A DNA stretch of 64,000 bases, taken from assembly GCA_026225945.1 (NCBI GenBank), contig JAMJFZ010003624.1, positions 8,953,501-9,017,500 of the forward strand, in the 5' to 3' direction. The position numbers and the translations under genes were made by a program. The DNA comes from Cricetomys ansorgei (Eukaryota > Chordata > Mammalia > Rodentia > Nesomyidae). Under the pieces are notes generated by a model, which was not told the DNA's origin, searched no databases, and was given only the letters and a program-made list of their open reading frames with translations. Below, one piece after another: positions 23,452-35,161 of the stretch. Each line of letters opens with the position of its first letter. Position 1 is the stretch's first letter.

Positions 23452-23606
23452 TTACTCATCTTTGAACAACATGGAAACTAGAAGAGGGCATCAGATCCCT
23501 CGGAGCTGGAGTTACAGATGTGTGAGGATGCGCTCTTGGTTATGTGCTGGGATCGCAGCTCTGGTCCCCGAGGGTTGAGCAGTCAGTGCTCATCTCTCCA
23601 GCCCCT
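23424..23606 (-). repeat. (GT)n and B2-type SINE fragment
   Basis: A (GT)n at 23424-23450, then GGCATCAGATCCCTCGGAGC and CTCATCTCTCCAGCCCC, the 5' part of a reverse B2. Confidence 0.7.
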
Positions 23607-23658
23607 CCTTCCTCTTGCTCAGTGCACTTTCAAGCATTTGTACTCAAAAAGAATTCTC

Positions 23659-23902
23659 TGGGCTGGAGAGCTGGCTCAGCAGTTAAGAGCACAGGCTGCT
23701 CTTCCAGAGGACACACTTCAGGTCCCAGCACCCGCCTGGTGGCTCACAACTGTCTGTAACTCCAGTTCCAGGGGGTCCAACACCCCTTGGCCTCCTGGCC
23801 ACAGGCACCAGGCATGCACAGGGTATGCAGACATACATGCAGGCAAAACACCCATTCACATTAAACAAACAAACAAGCAAACATAAATAAATAAATAGAA
23901 TT
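23659..23902 (+). repeat. B2-family SINE
   Basis: GGGCTGGAGAGCTGGCTCAG head, TAACTCCAGTTCCAGGGGG body and AAATAAATAAATAG tail. Confidence 0.92.
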
Positions 23903-23949
23903 TTAAAAGATGCATGTTTGTGGATTTTCGCTAGCCTCCATCTCTTCCC

Positions 23950-24840
23950 AATAGTCTTTTTTTTTTTTAAACTTCTTCACTTCTTTCCATATCCGCATTC
24001 TCTGTACGCTCTGTATTCTCAGAGTCATGAGTCATATCAGAATGAAAAGACCACAAGCAGAGGCAAAGGCAAAGTACACAGGACAGCCCTTCCGGGAAGG
24101 ATATGTCTCCCTTGACTCCAGCGATTTTATGTTACCGTCACTAGTGCATCTGAATCTTGTTAATAAGATTATTATTCGTTTTTGATGTTGCCTTTGTTTC
24201 TGAATATGTTCTGGAGATCTCAGGCCAGGGCTGGTTTATAAGCCCCTGCTAGGGTGCAAATCCAAGCACTTTATGTTGAGAGGTATTAGGTGCAGTTCCA
24301 GAGGCTGACACTAGAGGGAAGCACACACCCAAAGAAACCTTCAGATCTAAGCCAGCCTCAGAAACCCGAACCTGCCTGGCTTTGTCGCTCCAGCATGGAG
24401 GAGCTGAACGCTCAGCTCTTGAGTCCAATGTAGTGCTCCAATCTTTGCTATCTTTTCTCCTTGAAGTTTCAAGAATTCTCCTTGAATTCTCCAAAAAAAT
24501 AATTTGTTGGTTGAATACCATTTGAATGCAGTATTATAGAGATCTATGTACTCTGAAGAATTTACCTATTTTTGTGCATCGGTAACTTTAGTGTTTAAAA
24601 ACCTAGTAACATTTCATTCCAAATCCAAACTCCATTTTGTCAAAATAAGCCCCTCTCCTTTTGATGAGCAAAGTTTTTAATGCAGAATAAGGCAATTAAG
24701 TGATTATTTGGTCAAGTAAGCTAGACAAAGCCCAGTTCTGGGGAAATGATATACCCTGCCCTAGTACATTGTCTATCATGATTGGCTGATCCTCTCTCTC
24801 CCTCTCCTTCTCCACACCGCCCCCCCGAATTCTAAAATAG
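23950..24840. other. Unique intergenic stretch
   Basis: No gene or recognised repeat seen, apart from a poly-T run near 23958. Confidence 0.55.
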
Positions 24841-24844
24841 GGAT

Positions 24845-24952
24845 CATTTTGTATCCAGGCTTGTCTCAGACTTATTATGTGGCTCAGGCTGACCTTGAAC
24901 TCGCCATCCTCCTGCCTAAGCTTCCAAGTGCTGGGATTACAGTGGGAATTAT
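24845..24952 (-). repeat. B1-like SINE, old
   Basis: GTGGCTCAGGCTGACCTTGAAC and CAAGTGCTGGGATTACAG in reverse orientation. Confidence 0.75.
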
Positions 24953-25569
24953 TCTACATTTTTGTCTGCACAGGCAGGGAACCGATCCATTAGTGCGCAC
25001 GCGCAGCCATGTAGGTGTTGATTCATGTTGTGATCCACCGCTGCGACCACAGAATGGAGATCGGCTGCAGGAGCAAGGACAGTCCAGATGTTGTAAGGAG
25101 CCTTGGGCCTCAAGGCCTCAAGGTGGCAAAGAGGGCAGAGGAGTGGACATTTAAATGGTGACGGAAGCTGGGGTGGAAAGCGGAAGTGGGTGACTGGGAT
25201 GGTCCAAGCAGGGGCAGGATGTGGGAAGAGGATAGGAGACCTTTTAGTTTGATCCTAATCAAGTTTGAAAAACTTACGAGACTCTTTAGGGAAAGGAGGT
25301 ACAGATGGGAGCTGGATAGATCACCCAGCGCTTAGCAGACATCTGGGCTGCAGATCTAGAAATTCGACAGGGGCTCGAGAATATCCGGGACCAACATTTC
25401 AGAGCAGGAGCATATAAGAGCATTCAAAACTGAGGAAAAGTGGCCACAAAACCCTCGGGACAGTCTTAGCAAGAAGACTAAGCCCAAAGAAGACACCAGT
25501 GCCTTCTGTGTTCTCTGCATTTAACACACTCCAGGGAAAGCAGCGGTAGGATTTGCTTCGAGTAGATAT

Positions 25570-25678
25570 TTTTTTCTGGCCACCACACCTGGCTTCTTAT
25601 GTGGGGGTTAGGGGTCCAACTCAAGCCCTCACATTTGTAGGCGAGTGCTTTACCAACCGAGCCATCTCCCCAGTACCC
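25570..25678 (-). repeat. ID/B4-type SINE fragment
   Basis: GGCCACCACACCTGGCTTC, GGCGAGTGCTTTACCAACC, GAGCCATCTCCCCAG in reverse orientation. Confidence 0.7.
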
Positions 25679-25789
25679 TCTCCTTAAAGCTTTTCTCACT
25701 TGGGGATCCCCCCCAATCCTTCTCCCCCACATAGCTTCTCTGTCCCTGTGGCTAGATGACAGATGATATATTCATTCCTACACTGTGTT

Positions 25790-25941
25790 TTGTGTTTTTC
25801 CGAGACAGGGTTTCTCTGTTCTAACTCTGGCTGTCCTAGAACGCACTCCATAGTCCAGGCTGGCCTTGAACTCACAGAGATCCGCCTGCCTCTGCCTCCC
25901 GAGTGCTGGGATTAAAAGCGTGCGCCACCACTGCCCAGGTT
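25790..25941 (-). repeat. B1 SINE
   Basis: CGAGACAGGGTTTCTCTGTTC to GCGTGCGCCACCACTGCCC. It carries the TAACTCTGGCTG variant. Confidence 0.92.
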
Positions 25942-26120
25942 GGACAATGAATTTTTGGTTTTTCTGTTAGTTTTGTTTTTGGTTTCTCATTTCTACATTT
26001 GATTAGGCTAAAATCAGTGTCAACAGAATAAACCAGGAAGACTTATGCCCAACGACCTTGTTCTGCCTTGTAGCACATTATGTATTCCAGGGCCTGGTTG
26101 ATTCCTCTGGAATTCTAGAG

Positions 26121-26121
<1 letters not shown>

Positions 26122-26170
<49 letters not shown>
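26122..26170. repeat. (CA)n microsatellite
   Basis: About 24 uninterrupted CA units. Confidence 0.95.
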
Positions 26171-26172
<2 letters not shown>

Positions 26173-26189
26173 TTCCTGTTTTGTGTTTT

Positions 26190-26318
26190 TTCAACACCAG
26201 GTCTCCCTTTAACACAAGCTAGTCTGTATCTCATTCTGTCCCAGACTGGCCTCAAACTCATGACCTTCCTTCAGCTTCTCAAGATCTGGGATAACAGACA
26301 GGAGACACCACGCTGGGC
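26190..26318 (-). repeat. B1-like SINE, diverged
   Basis: CCAGACTGGCCTCAAACTC and GGAGACACCACGCTGGG in reverse orientation. Confidence 0.65.
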
Positions 26319-26816
26319 TACACATATTCTCCATCTCAGGGCATCTTCCCAATTAGCTTCCGCTGGGTTGTTTTTGTCCCTTGACCTTCAAGAGCGTTGC
26401 TAAGGAGTGCCCAGGTTTGAACCAGTGTTTCTCCTTTGCGCCTCTATTTTTAGACTCTCTCCTAGTCATCAACTTCCTAGCAACAAGATGTGCTTCTACC
26501 CACATCCCCTTTGAGCAGGCAGAGGGCTTTTCCTTCCCGCCCTGCCGCCTTCTCTAAGGCCCAGGGGGTGCCCACCTTCCTGGCCCCTGGGGCAGAGGCG
26601 CACACCTGATCATTCTACTGATTATAAACAGACTCAGAGGCCTCTCCAGGCGAATCTCTTGCCACCAGTAATTGTCATTTGCTGGGAACAGGTGCGCTGG
26701 GCTGGAAACCAGGGACCAGCACTCAGCCTGTAGTCGCTAACACTGTAGACACCTGCCTCCTGCTGACCAGGTAGGAAGCCAAGGCTTTTCTTTTGCTTTT
26801 GCTTTACATTTCTCAG

Positions 26817-27026
26817 CTCTGGGTTCTCAGGAGATGATTCTGCGCCTCTCTGTTGTTAACCTGTGAACTGCTGGAGGTGCGGCAGATTGGAGGAGTGGGA
26901 ACGGGGACTTGTGTATTCTGTTTCCACGAGAGAGCTGACGTGTCCCATCTACTTCCTGTGCCCAAGCACCTTCTCCCTGGTCGGGTGACCCGGTCCGGTC
27001 CGTGAGGAATCCATTCTGCTGCCACC
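26817..27026 (+). other. S100Z: Candidate S100Z 5'UTR portion of the start-codon exon
   Basis: A good acceptor (pyrimidine run then TTTCTCAG at 26809-26816, with an alternative AG at 26830) lies about 200 bases before the ATG with no GT-AG intron evident in between. S100 genes usually have a non-coding first exon, so this acceptor could join one located upstream. A TATA-like TATAAA at 26623-26628 and a possible donor CAG/GTAGGA at 26771 are also present. That donor is only 45 bases from the acceptor, so the two cannot form one intron. Transcript data would decide. Confidence 0.35.
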
Positions 27027-27167
27027 ATGCCCACCCAGCTAGAGATGGCGATGAGTACGATGATTAGAATCTTCCACCGGTACTCTTGCAAGGAGGGGGA
27101 CAGGTTCAAGCTCAACAAGGGGGAACTGAAGCTGTTGTTACAGAGGGAACTCACAGAATTCCTTACG
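27027..27167 (+). CDS. S100Z: S100Z coding exon 1
   Basis: Codons 1-47 (MPTQLEM to TEFLT), from the start ATG to the donor CTTACG/GTGAGC. It covers the first helix and the S100-type EF loop. Confidence 0.95.
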
Positions 27168-28346
27168 GTGAGCCCGGCCTTTGCCACATTTGCTGATGCA
27201 TAGCTGGGATGTGTTTTGGGGGGGGGCAGGAGTTATATACATTCTATCTATTTTGTATCAAGACCCTAAGTGCTGGGGAAGTGACCCCCGGAGATCTGCG
27301 TTTTCTGCATACCCTCCCTTGTATAGAGATTCAGGTGCAGCTAGCCGCGATTAACTAGAATGATAACCTGGGTATTACCGGCTGTGTCTTTTATTGCTGC
27401 ACCAGAATATTAAATATTGGGTAAAAAGAAAAAACTCAATGCAATTGTCAACACTTGGAGAAATTAACCCTAGCAGTAAGGAAAATGCCTTCTGGGTAGT
27501 TATTTCTGTGTGTTTCAGACTCTGAACTAAGAGGGGCTATGAGATAAAATAGTCTGTGACCCAGGTAACACTTGGGACACATACAGAAAAACACATGCTG
27601 TTTATCTGAAATTCAAATTTATCCAGGTGTCTAGTACTTGTACTGGCCATATCTCGCACACTCGGTGCTCAGCACCTTCAAACATGTGGAAGCATCGTCA
27701 TGGTCTGTGAACAGAGACTGTTCTTCCCACGGGATAAATAAGACAATTCTGAAATGTTACATGAGCTCTCAAAAGCCTACCGATAACAAATTATAGGGCT
27801 GCTCACTGACCCTCTTTGAAGTCTCTGTTTCTACGTCACCCAAGTCTCTGTGGGTGTCTAGGCCTTCCACCCGCGTGTCTACCGTCTCCCAGCGTCCTGG
27901 CCTTGCCTGAGGGGTCCAGCAGATGCGTTTTAGCATCTACAGTCACGTGAATCTGCTATTGTTTACTCTGTTTCTCTGGGACTTTGGCTCTAAGCCGGTG
28001 ATCTGTGGACTTGGGACAGGGGTAGACTCCAGGCTGGCTCGGGTCCTCCTGTAAATAGACTCTTGGCCGTGGTCTTTAGGTGCTGAAATGAGATTGAAAA
28101 CTTTCATGCAAACAGAAGGGAGATGTGATCTCAGTTGCCTTGACCCTCCAGGCCTCTGAGTTTTAGAAACTTTCTCTTTCTTTTTAGTGCCAAAAGGATC
28201 CCCAGTTGGTTGACAAGATAATGCAGGATCTGGATGCCAATAAGGACAACGAGGTGGATTTTAATGAATTCGTGGTCATGGTGGCCGCTCTGACAGTGGC
28301 TTGTAATGATTACTTTGTAGAGCAACTGAAGAAGAAAGGCAAATAA
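27027..28346 (+). CDS. S100Z: S100Z: EF-hand calcium-binding protein, complete CDS in two exons
   Basis: Exons 27027-27167 and 28188-28346 join in phase 0 to give 99 residues, the same length as human S100Z. The gene belongs to the S100 family of small dimeric EF-hand Ca2+ proteins, cytosolic with possible extracellular roles. It starts MPTQLEMAM, and the ATG has a strong Kozak context (GCCACCATGC). Residues about 20-33 form the S100-type first EF loop (SCKEGD...KLNKGE). Residues 63-74 form a canonical 12-residue loop ([12 protein letters not shown] flanked by DL and F) with D63, N65, D67, E69, D71 and E74 in ligand positions. The C-terminus [16 protein letters not shown] matches S100Z. It lies between F2RL1 and CRHBP on the same strand, as in human 5q13.3. 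The 1,020-bp intron has a GTGAGC donor and a TTTTTAG acceptor. A Cys at residue 21 replaces the Gly of human S100Z. Confidence 0.95.
28188..28346 (+). CDS. S100Z: S100Z coding exon 2 (last)
   Basis: Begins after a TTTCTTTTTAG acceptor with TGC (Cys48) and ends at TAA. It encodes the hinge, the canonical EF-hand and the C-terminal helix, 52 residues. Confidence 0.95.
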   Translation, partial: CQKDPQLVDKIMQDLDANKDNEVDFNEFVVMVAALTVACNDYFVEQLKKKGK

Positions 28347-30130
28347 GGATGTCTAGTAAGCTACTGAAAGGCAGAAATAGACCCAGCGTTCTGTACTTAC
28401 TGAGAGTCTATGTCCTTCCCATTTGCAGACCCGGATATGCCCTATAAATGTCATATATGTCATACATGAATATTTGTTAGCATCGTTAAGATCTATTTCC
28501 CTCGACGTGTCGACTTTACACATGCGTTCCAGATCTTGTGCCCTCTTTAAAAATTTGCCTGTATCATTATAAATGTTACTTACTTGTCAAGTTGAGAGCA
28601 CCCACCAAAATTTAGCCACTTTAGAAATGAGACTCAGATTTCTAAGATCTCATTCTTGTTGTGTTTTGCGATTCCTTATTTTCCGAGGAAATTAATAGGC
28701 TCTGCCCAGGGTCTCCTGATTGTGCTTCAGATAGCCAAAGCTTCGAGAGAGGCTTCGAGCAGAGGCAGGCTGGCGGAAAGAAGGACTGGTCTCAGGGAGT
28801 TAGATGGGAAGGGTGGGTTCAGGACAAGGTGTTCAAGCCAGAAGAGCTGAATCCAGCAAGTTGGTATGTAAATGTCCTCCCAGGCCCCTGAGGCTGAGGT
28901 TTTACACAGGATACCAGTTCCTAGAGCCTCCCCTAGGGCTAAGCAGCGCTGGGTCCCCGGGGATAATTGCTTCCATCTCTCCGTCCTTCCCGGTCTCACC
29001 ACAGTGCTCCAACTTGCTTCCTGGGCCTCTAAAATCCTTGACAAAAAGTCAGGTTCTCGGGATTCAAAACTGTGACAGATAATCGGGAGAGTTTGCAAAA
29101 AAGAAATTGTACCCTAAAGTGATGCTCTAGGTCCTGGGGGAAAGACAGGATGAGGGAGGGCAACTGTGAAGGGCAGGTGCCAGCCAGGAGGCTCTGCTGT
29201 GTCTGGGCCAAAGACCGTGGCGATTCATGGTGGCTCAAGCCAGGAGTCAGTGATGGAGATGAAGGCTGGCAGCTGAAGTGTTGGAGAGGAAAAACTGGCA
29301 AGATCTAGGAAGAGTGACAGGGCCTGCTTCACGCCAGAACCCTGTTTCCACAGAGTGGCATGTGGCCGGCTGAAAAGATGGCTTTCCCAATATGTTGTAC
29401 AGCTGGGTGAGCTGGGCTTACAGTACAGCCTGGAGGAAGAAAGGGGAGCAGCAGCTTACTAGCAATCTCCAGGGATGCTTTGTTGTCTCTGTTAGAGGCT
29501 TTATACCTTCCAGCTCCCACCGTTAATTCTTTCCTTTCCTTTCCATTGGAATGTCAACGTGAGGCTGGCCCCAAAGGGTGGCGGGGAACAGAGACAAAGG
29601 GGTTGTCAGACCTGAACACAGCTCTCACCCAGAGAAGGTAAGGGAATTTATTCTGAGTCAAGTCTGGATGGCTCTGGCCAGGGAGACAGAAGGGTGGGGT
29701 GTCTCGGAAGCGAGGGAAGGAAGCACTTTGGGAAGAGGGTGAAGTCACATATGAGGAGGGAGGATGGATGGTTAGACTGGTGAGCCAGAGGTCGCCTTGG
29801 CTTCAATGGTGCTGAGGAGGCTTTCCTGGATTAGAAAAAGACCTTGGTCCCTGGCTGGCAGGTAGTGGGCTCTCAATATATATTTCTGTAATAAACACAC
29901 GCGGAGGAACTTGTCATCCGTTGACGGTCTAGATCGAAGACCCGTCATGTTTCGGTTTAGGTAGAACAATGATTTTGTCTCCTTCCAACCAGTTTTAAGC
30001 AGGGAGTTTGGGGAGATTTTAGCTGTCGGGCAGAGCACTCAAGAGAAGAAATCTGTACCCAGAAATTCCCTCACTCCTGTCTTTTAACGTGATAGAAGAA
30101 AGTAAATAAAATTGAACATGTATTCTGGCT
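28347..30130 (+). other. S100Z: Downstream S100Z region, probable 3'UTR
   Basis: About 1.8 kb largely free of SINEs. AATAAA hexamers occur at 29890-29895 and 30105-30110; the second is followed by a GT-rich run (GGCTGTGTGTGTAG) and is the better poly(A) candidate. No other gene was recognised here. The extent is an inference; a shorter 3'UTR is possible. Confidence 0.4.
30105..30110 (+). terminator. Candidate poly(A) signal AATAAA, possibly for S100Z
   Basis: A canonical hexamer followed within 30 bases by a GT-rich element. It lies 1.76 kb after the S100Z stop in SINE-free sequence. Other AATAAA copies at 29890 and 30614 are alternatives. Confidence 0.35.
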
Positions 30131-31087
30131 GTGTGTGTAGATTCTTTTCTTTTTCTTTATTTTTTGCCTTTTTAAAAAAAAATATTAAAAATAGAACCGT
30201 CATACAATATAGGTTGTTTGGTTGTGTCCACGAAGGCCTGGGCATGCTCAGGGGCCTTTACGCTTCCCGTTTCAATTTGATTCGACATTTACATATTGTA
30301 AAGTGGCTCACTGAAACATCAAAAGTAAATCCAAAATTTTCCTCACGTTCTCTTCTTGGAAGGATGTTCTCCAAACAGAGACGTGAATGGGAAAACAATG
30401 TTCATTTCATGGTGTTTCTGAAAATCAATCAAAAGTAGGGAAAAGCAATTTATGTCTCAAATTATATTTCAAATGAGTAAGAATGGCGCAAGGTATGAAG
30501 AGTTCTTCTCAAGTAAACAGCTTCCCTTTCCATCCTGCGCCCTGCCCTACCTATGTCCAGGGACGCTGTGTTTCTGTTTGTTTGCTTTTTGTTTTTGCGC
30601 TTGCCGGAGTTTAAATAAACTTGAAGTTTAAACACATTGATGAGCTGTCTCTGAATGGGTGCCTGTTAGAGACATTACTTGCCGAGGTCGTGACACCGGG
30701 CAGTTTATAGCCCGCGACAGCCTGAGTCTGTCTGGGGTCCAGGATTTGGGAGGCTGCCAACCGTGCTAGAACACAGAACAAGAATAGGGCCAAGGAAGGC
30801 TTTCCAGGGCCAGAGGTGTGAGATAAGTGTTTGACAAGGCAAAGGCACATTATTAGAGAATGAGAAACACAGGCACGGCAGCGGGCATGGCTAGCGGGGA
30901 TGGCCGGGGAGAGTGCAAGCTCTCGGGTATCCAAGGGTTGTGGGGCGTAGGGGGACAGAGGAATTAGGTAGCAGGTGCTAATGTGAGCAATTTGAAATTT
31001 CTTAAATGGCCTCCTTAAACCTTTACAGCAAAGGGTGCTGAGTTCTTTCTCCATCTGACTCTGGCCACGGCACTTTGAAATATAGAC

Positions 31088-31180
31088 CTATGAGGCAGGC
31101 GTGGTTGTTCACGCATGTAAGACCAGCACTGGAGAGGCGGAGGCAGGAGAATCATTTTTTGTCTAAAAAAAAAAAAAAAA
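31088..31180 (+). repeat. Truncated B1-like SINE
   Basis: GCAGGCGTGGTTGTTCACGC and GGAGGCAGGAGAATC, then a short poly-A tail; about half a monomer. Confidence 0.65.
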
Positions 31181-31224
31181 CCCAAAAAACAAACAAACAA
31201 AATAGATGACATTAGATGATTGAT

Positions 31225-31270
31225 AGATGATAAATAGATAGATAGATAGATAGATAGGTAGATAGGTAGA
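31225..31270. repeat. (GATA)n microsatellite
   Basis: GATAGATAGATAGATAGATAG followed by two GTAGATAG variants. Confidence 0.9.
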
Positions 31271-31382
31271 CGGATATAATGTATATGTCCTACCACCCTG
31301 CCCTGATATTATAATTTATTTCAGTGGGGCCTAGGCATCAGCAACTCAACCAGATTTTTAACCAGTTAAAACTCACTTTCAG

Positions 31383-31580
31383 GGGCTGGAAGATGGCTCA
31401 GCAATTAAGAGTGCTTCACGCTCTTTCTGAGAACCCGGGTTTGGTTTCTAGCGCCCATGCTAGGCGGCTCACAATTGCCCGTAACTCCAGCTCCAGGGGA
31501 TATGACACTCTTCTTGCTTCCTTGGGTGCCCGTAAGCATGTGACTCACACATATACACGCACGTTTAAAAAGTAATAATG
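31383..31580 (+). repeat. B2-family SINE
   Basis: GGGGCTGGAAGATGGCTCAG head and TAACTCCAGCTCCAGGGG body. Confidence 0.88.
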
Positions 31581-31695
31581 AAGGCGTATTTACCATAGAC
31601 ACTTTGATTCATACAAAATGTCCTTGGGCATCAGGTTGTTTAATGGCTGCAGTGTCCCACCTCTGAGCCCTGCTTTCCTATTTTTAACCAAGAGA

Positions 31696-31985
31696 GTTGC
31701 TGTTAGGAGGCGTGGCCTTGTTGGAGGAAGTATGTCACTGGGGGAGGGCTTTGAAGTTTCAGATGCTCAAGCCAGACCCAGTCTCACGCTTCCTGCTGCC
31801 CTTGGATGTAGAACTCTTGGCTCCTCTCCAGGACCTTGTCTGACTGCCTATTGCCATGTTTCCCGCAATGATGACGAGGGACTACGCCTCTGAACTGTAA
31901 GCCAGCCCCAGTTAAATGTTGTGGTTTATAAGAATTGCCATGGTCATGGTGTCTCTTCACAGCAATAAAAGCATAATTTAGACAC
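31696..31985 (+). repeat. Rodent LTR-like interspersed repeat
   Basis: GGAGGCGTGGCCTTGTTGGA, CTGAACTGTAAGCCAGCCCC and GTGTCTCTTCACAGCAATA. This is the same family as 11065-11437, in the opposite direction. Confidence 0.6.
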
Positions 31986-32711
31986 ACACACCATACTATT
32001 ACTTAAAAGCAAACGAAAAAAAACATTTTTTTAAAGCACTGTAGCATTTATTTTAAAAGGAACTCTTAAGAGAAATTTCAAATACACCTTGACTGTATTG
32101 GAAGTGCATTAGATCAAAACTTGTGGAACACAGTTCAAGAACCCCTAAAAGGAAAGTCTGTGCATTAACCCATTATGTGAGGAGCTTTCGAGAGGGCTCA
32201 TTGGGTAAAGTTCTTGCCATGAGGATCTGACACTGCTCCCCAGTTTTTCCACACCAGAACGTCTACTTGTTACAGCTGAACCCGCATCAGCACTGCCACA
32301 CGGAGCCTGCGGGGCACATCGGGGTTCACTCCCGGTGGTGTCCACCCTGTGAGTTTATGTTTGACGGCGCGTGTCCATCATTGTGGTATCATATAAAACA
32401 CTCGCATCTGTTCATATTTTCCTCCTGCAAACTCTTACAGCCACAGACACTATTGCTGTCTCTATTGTTTTTCCTTTTTCCAAAATGACATGTACTTGAA
32501 ATCATACAATACATAGTCTTTCCAGAGGGGCTTGTTTAATTTGACGATACGAATTTGTGCATCTTCTATGGTTCCCACAGCTTGGTAGCTCATTGTTTTT
32601 TAGTGCTAAAAAAAAAATCCCATGGCCTGGATGTGTTATAGTTTATCTGATCCTCTGCAGGAGGACATCCACTGGAAACACACGAGTTGTTGTGTAGATA
32701 TGTTTTTTCCT

Positions 32712-32912
32712 TTATTAAAAATGTATTTCTGTATACATGTGTGTGTATAATTGTCTACACATGACTGTAGTGTCTTCAGAGGCCAGAAGAGGGCGCCGGA
32801 TCCCTTGGAGCTGGAGCTACATGCCTTTGTGAACTGCCTGATACAGGTGCTGAGAACCAAACTCAGATCCTCTGCAAGAGCAGCAAATGCTATTCATCTC
32901 TGAGACACCGAG
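32712..32912 (-). repeat. B2/B3-type SINE
   Basis: GAGGCCAGAAGAGGGCGCCGG, CTTGGAGCTGGAGCTACA and CTCAGATCCTCTGCAAGAGC in reverse orientation. Confidence 0.85.
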
Positions 32913-32918
32913 AAAGGG

Positions 32919-33092
32919 GGTTTGGTTTGGTTTGGTTTGGTTTGTTCTGGTTTTGAGACAGGGTCTCACTGTGTACCCCTGACTGGCCTGGAAGTCACTA
33001 AGTAGACCAGTCTGGCTTCAAGTTCATGGAGATCCACCTGCCTCTGCCTCCCGAATGCTGAGTTTAAAGGTATGTACCCCAATGCCTGTCTT
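32919..33092 (-). repeat. B1 SINE with (GGTTT)n tail
   Basis: A TTTGG tail at 32919-32945, then GAGACAGGGTCTCACTGTG and GTAGACCAGTCTGGCTTC. Confidence 0.85.
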
Positions 33093-33097
33093 AGACA

Positions 33098-33243
33098 CAA
33101 GGTTTTTGTTTGTTTGTTTAGACGAAGTCCCTTTACACAGCCCTCGCTGCCCTGGAACTCACTCTGTAGACCAGAGACAGAGATCTGCCTGTCTCCGCAT
33201 TCCAAGTGCTCGAATTAAAGGTGTGTGCAACCACACGGCTGGA
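33098..33243 (-). repeat. B1 SINE with internal deletion
   Basis: CTGGAACTCACTCTGTAGACC is followed directly by AGAGACAGAGATCTGCCTG, so the usual AGGCTGGCCTCGAACTC segment is missing. It sits in tandem with the preceding B1. Confidence 0.82.
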
Positions 33244-33249
33244 CATACG

Positions 33250-34000
33250 TTTTTAAAGTACCACAGTGAACACCAAGAACACAGTGATTACAGCACAAGG
33301 TAAGAGTGTGTCAGCTTTGTAAGCAACTGCCAACCTGTCTTCTACAGCGGCTGGGCCATTTGCCCGCCTCCTTCCAGGAAAGGCTGTGTGTCTGGCTGTA
33401 TTGGAACTCTCCTCGCTCTAAACACAGCCTAGAATCAGTCAGCAGGAGGGCAGGATTCACCAGAAGTGTCTCCAGTTTAAATGTTGCCATCATCAGCATG
33501 GTGGGTCTACAGAACGGCTGGATTCCCTTGACTGTGTGGGCCTGTGATGTCAGGAAGTTCCTGGATGCTGGTGAAAGGCTAAATAGAGTGGAGAGCACCC
33601 TTGGAAAGCCTCGCTCGCAGGAGGGGGTCTGACTGGAATAGCACTGACTGTTAAACAGAGACTTGTGGGGGCAGCACGCAGAGCAAGCCCTCAGAACGTT
33701 GAGGAGGGGCACAGAGAGACCGTGTCTACCGCAACCCGGGGAGGGAACGAAGCCTAGAGAGCCGGGCGAGGTGACGGATGCTCTAGAGAACTTATCCCCA
33801 AACCCACAACTTTCACAAGGAAGAAAGATCTTTTACTGTTACTCACTGTAGACGGGAGTGGGCTAGAGGAGAAAAACATGTGACTTTCCACCCATTGTCG
33901 TTACTGTTTCCACCCAGAGTTCTCAGCACGTAGATCTGTGTCTATACGGCATGAGAGAGGAGCTGGCCAAGCCCTCTTTACACTCCCTATATTCAGCTTC
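33250..34000. other. Unique intergenic stretch
   Basis: No recognised repeat or gene. Overlapping short open frames on both strands (33306-33712) show no family resemblance. Confidence 0.5.
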
Positions 34001-34008
34001 GTAGGCAG

Positions 34009-34010
<2 letters not shown>

Positions 34011-34080
<70 letters not shown>
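34011..34080. repeat. Long pure (GT)n microsatellite
   Basis: About 35 uninterrupted GT units. Confidence 0.97.
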
Positions 34081-34081
<1 letters not shown>

Positions 34082-34254
34082 AAAACCAACCTCCTCCCCA
34101 TGTCTCCCTAAACAAACAAAAATCAGATGAAATAAAATTGACAGGGAACGCACCCCGCAAACAGTTGTGTGTGTAATTAAACTCTGTGTCTGTTACCGAG
34201 GCACAAAATTCAAACAAAATGCCAATGAACTGGGGATGTAGAGAGTCCAAAGTT

Positions 34255-34424
34255 TTTTGTTTTTTTGGGTTTTTGATTTGTTTTGTTTTTGTTTCCTGAG
34301 ACAGGGTTTCTCTGTTGTAACTCTGGCTGTCCTGAAACTCACTCTGTAGACCAGGCTGGCCTCGGAACTGACAGAGATCCTCCTGCCTCTGCCTCCTGAG
34401 TGCTGGTAGTATGTGCCAAAGTTT
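34255..34424 (-). repeat. B1 SINE, 5' truncated
   Basis: TTTG-rich tail, GAGACAGGGTTTCTCTGTTG, GTAGACCAGGCTGGCCTC. The last bases (GGATTAAAG) are lost. It carries the GTTGTAACTCTGG variant. Confidence 0.88.
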
Positions 34425-34827
34425 TAACTGTGGGGTACGGGGAAGCAAAATGGGGGAAGCGAGGGAATCGGGACATCGATTTGTTTTTTTAAGCCCACCC
34501 ATATACATATATTCATGAAGACCCTAAGAGGAAAGGGAGCTTGGAACAGTGGGGGGAAAATGGGAGAAGAGGAATGTGGGACCTTCTCAATTCCACCTGA
34601 CCAAAAAAAATGCGAAAGAAATTAATTTAATGGTAGGAGAAGAGACTTTTAAAAAATTGACAAGGATGGAAGGAGAAAGAAGCAGAAGGGGACCAAACGG
34701 GGAAAGGGGAACTCATGGCGAGGGAGGGAAGCTGCCGGGGTGAGAATCCCATCCTTTTCTCCTTTTCTCCGCAGCCGTGGTGTGGCCGGCTGTTCGGATA
34801 TTCATTAATTAATTGTTAATTTAATTT

Positions 34828-34828
<1 letters not shown>

Positions 34829-34922
<94 letters not shown>
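34829..34922. repeat. Compound (GT)n(GA)n microsatellite
   Basis: About 19 GT units followed by about 27 GA units with one CA interruption. Confidence 0.97.
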
Positions 34923-35161
34923 AGGGGAGCTCCATGGGGAGTGGAAGGAATCTTCAGAGAGTGGGAGCAAGAGAACAGTTGGTGAGAAGAGGAGAAAGAC
35001 AAGCACCACATGTTGAATCTGAATTTAACAGCTGCCTAAGGAGGGTGCTGTTGAGGGCGCTGTTGCCCCCTTGCTTTGATATGTATGAAAATGCCACAGC
35101 AAAGCCCATTAGGTAGTCCATGAACTTAAGACATTCACAAAAGCAGACAAACAAACAATTA

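Noticed and set aside
26623..26771. TATA-like box and donor-like CAG/GTAGGA as an S100Z first exon
   Set aside because: The following acceptor is only 45 bases from the donor, too short for an intron, and no other acceptor fits well. Kept only as a note under the 5'UTR entry.
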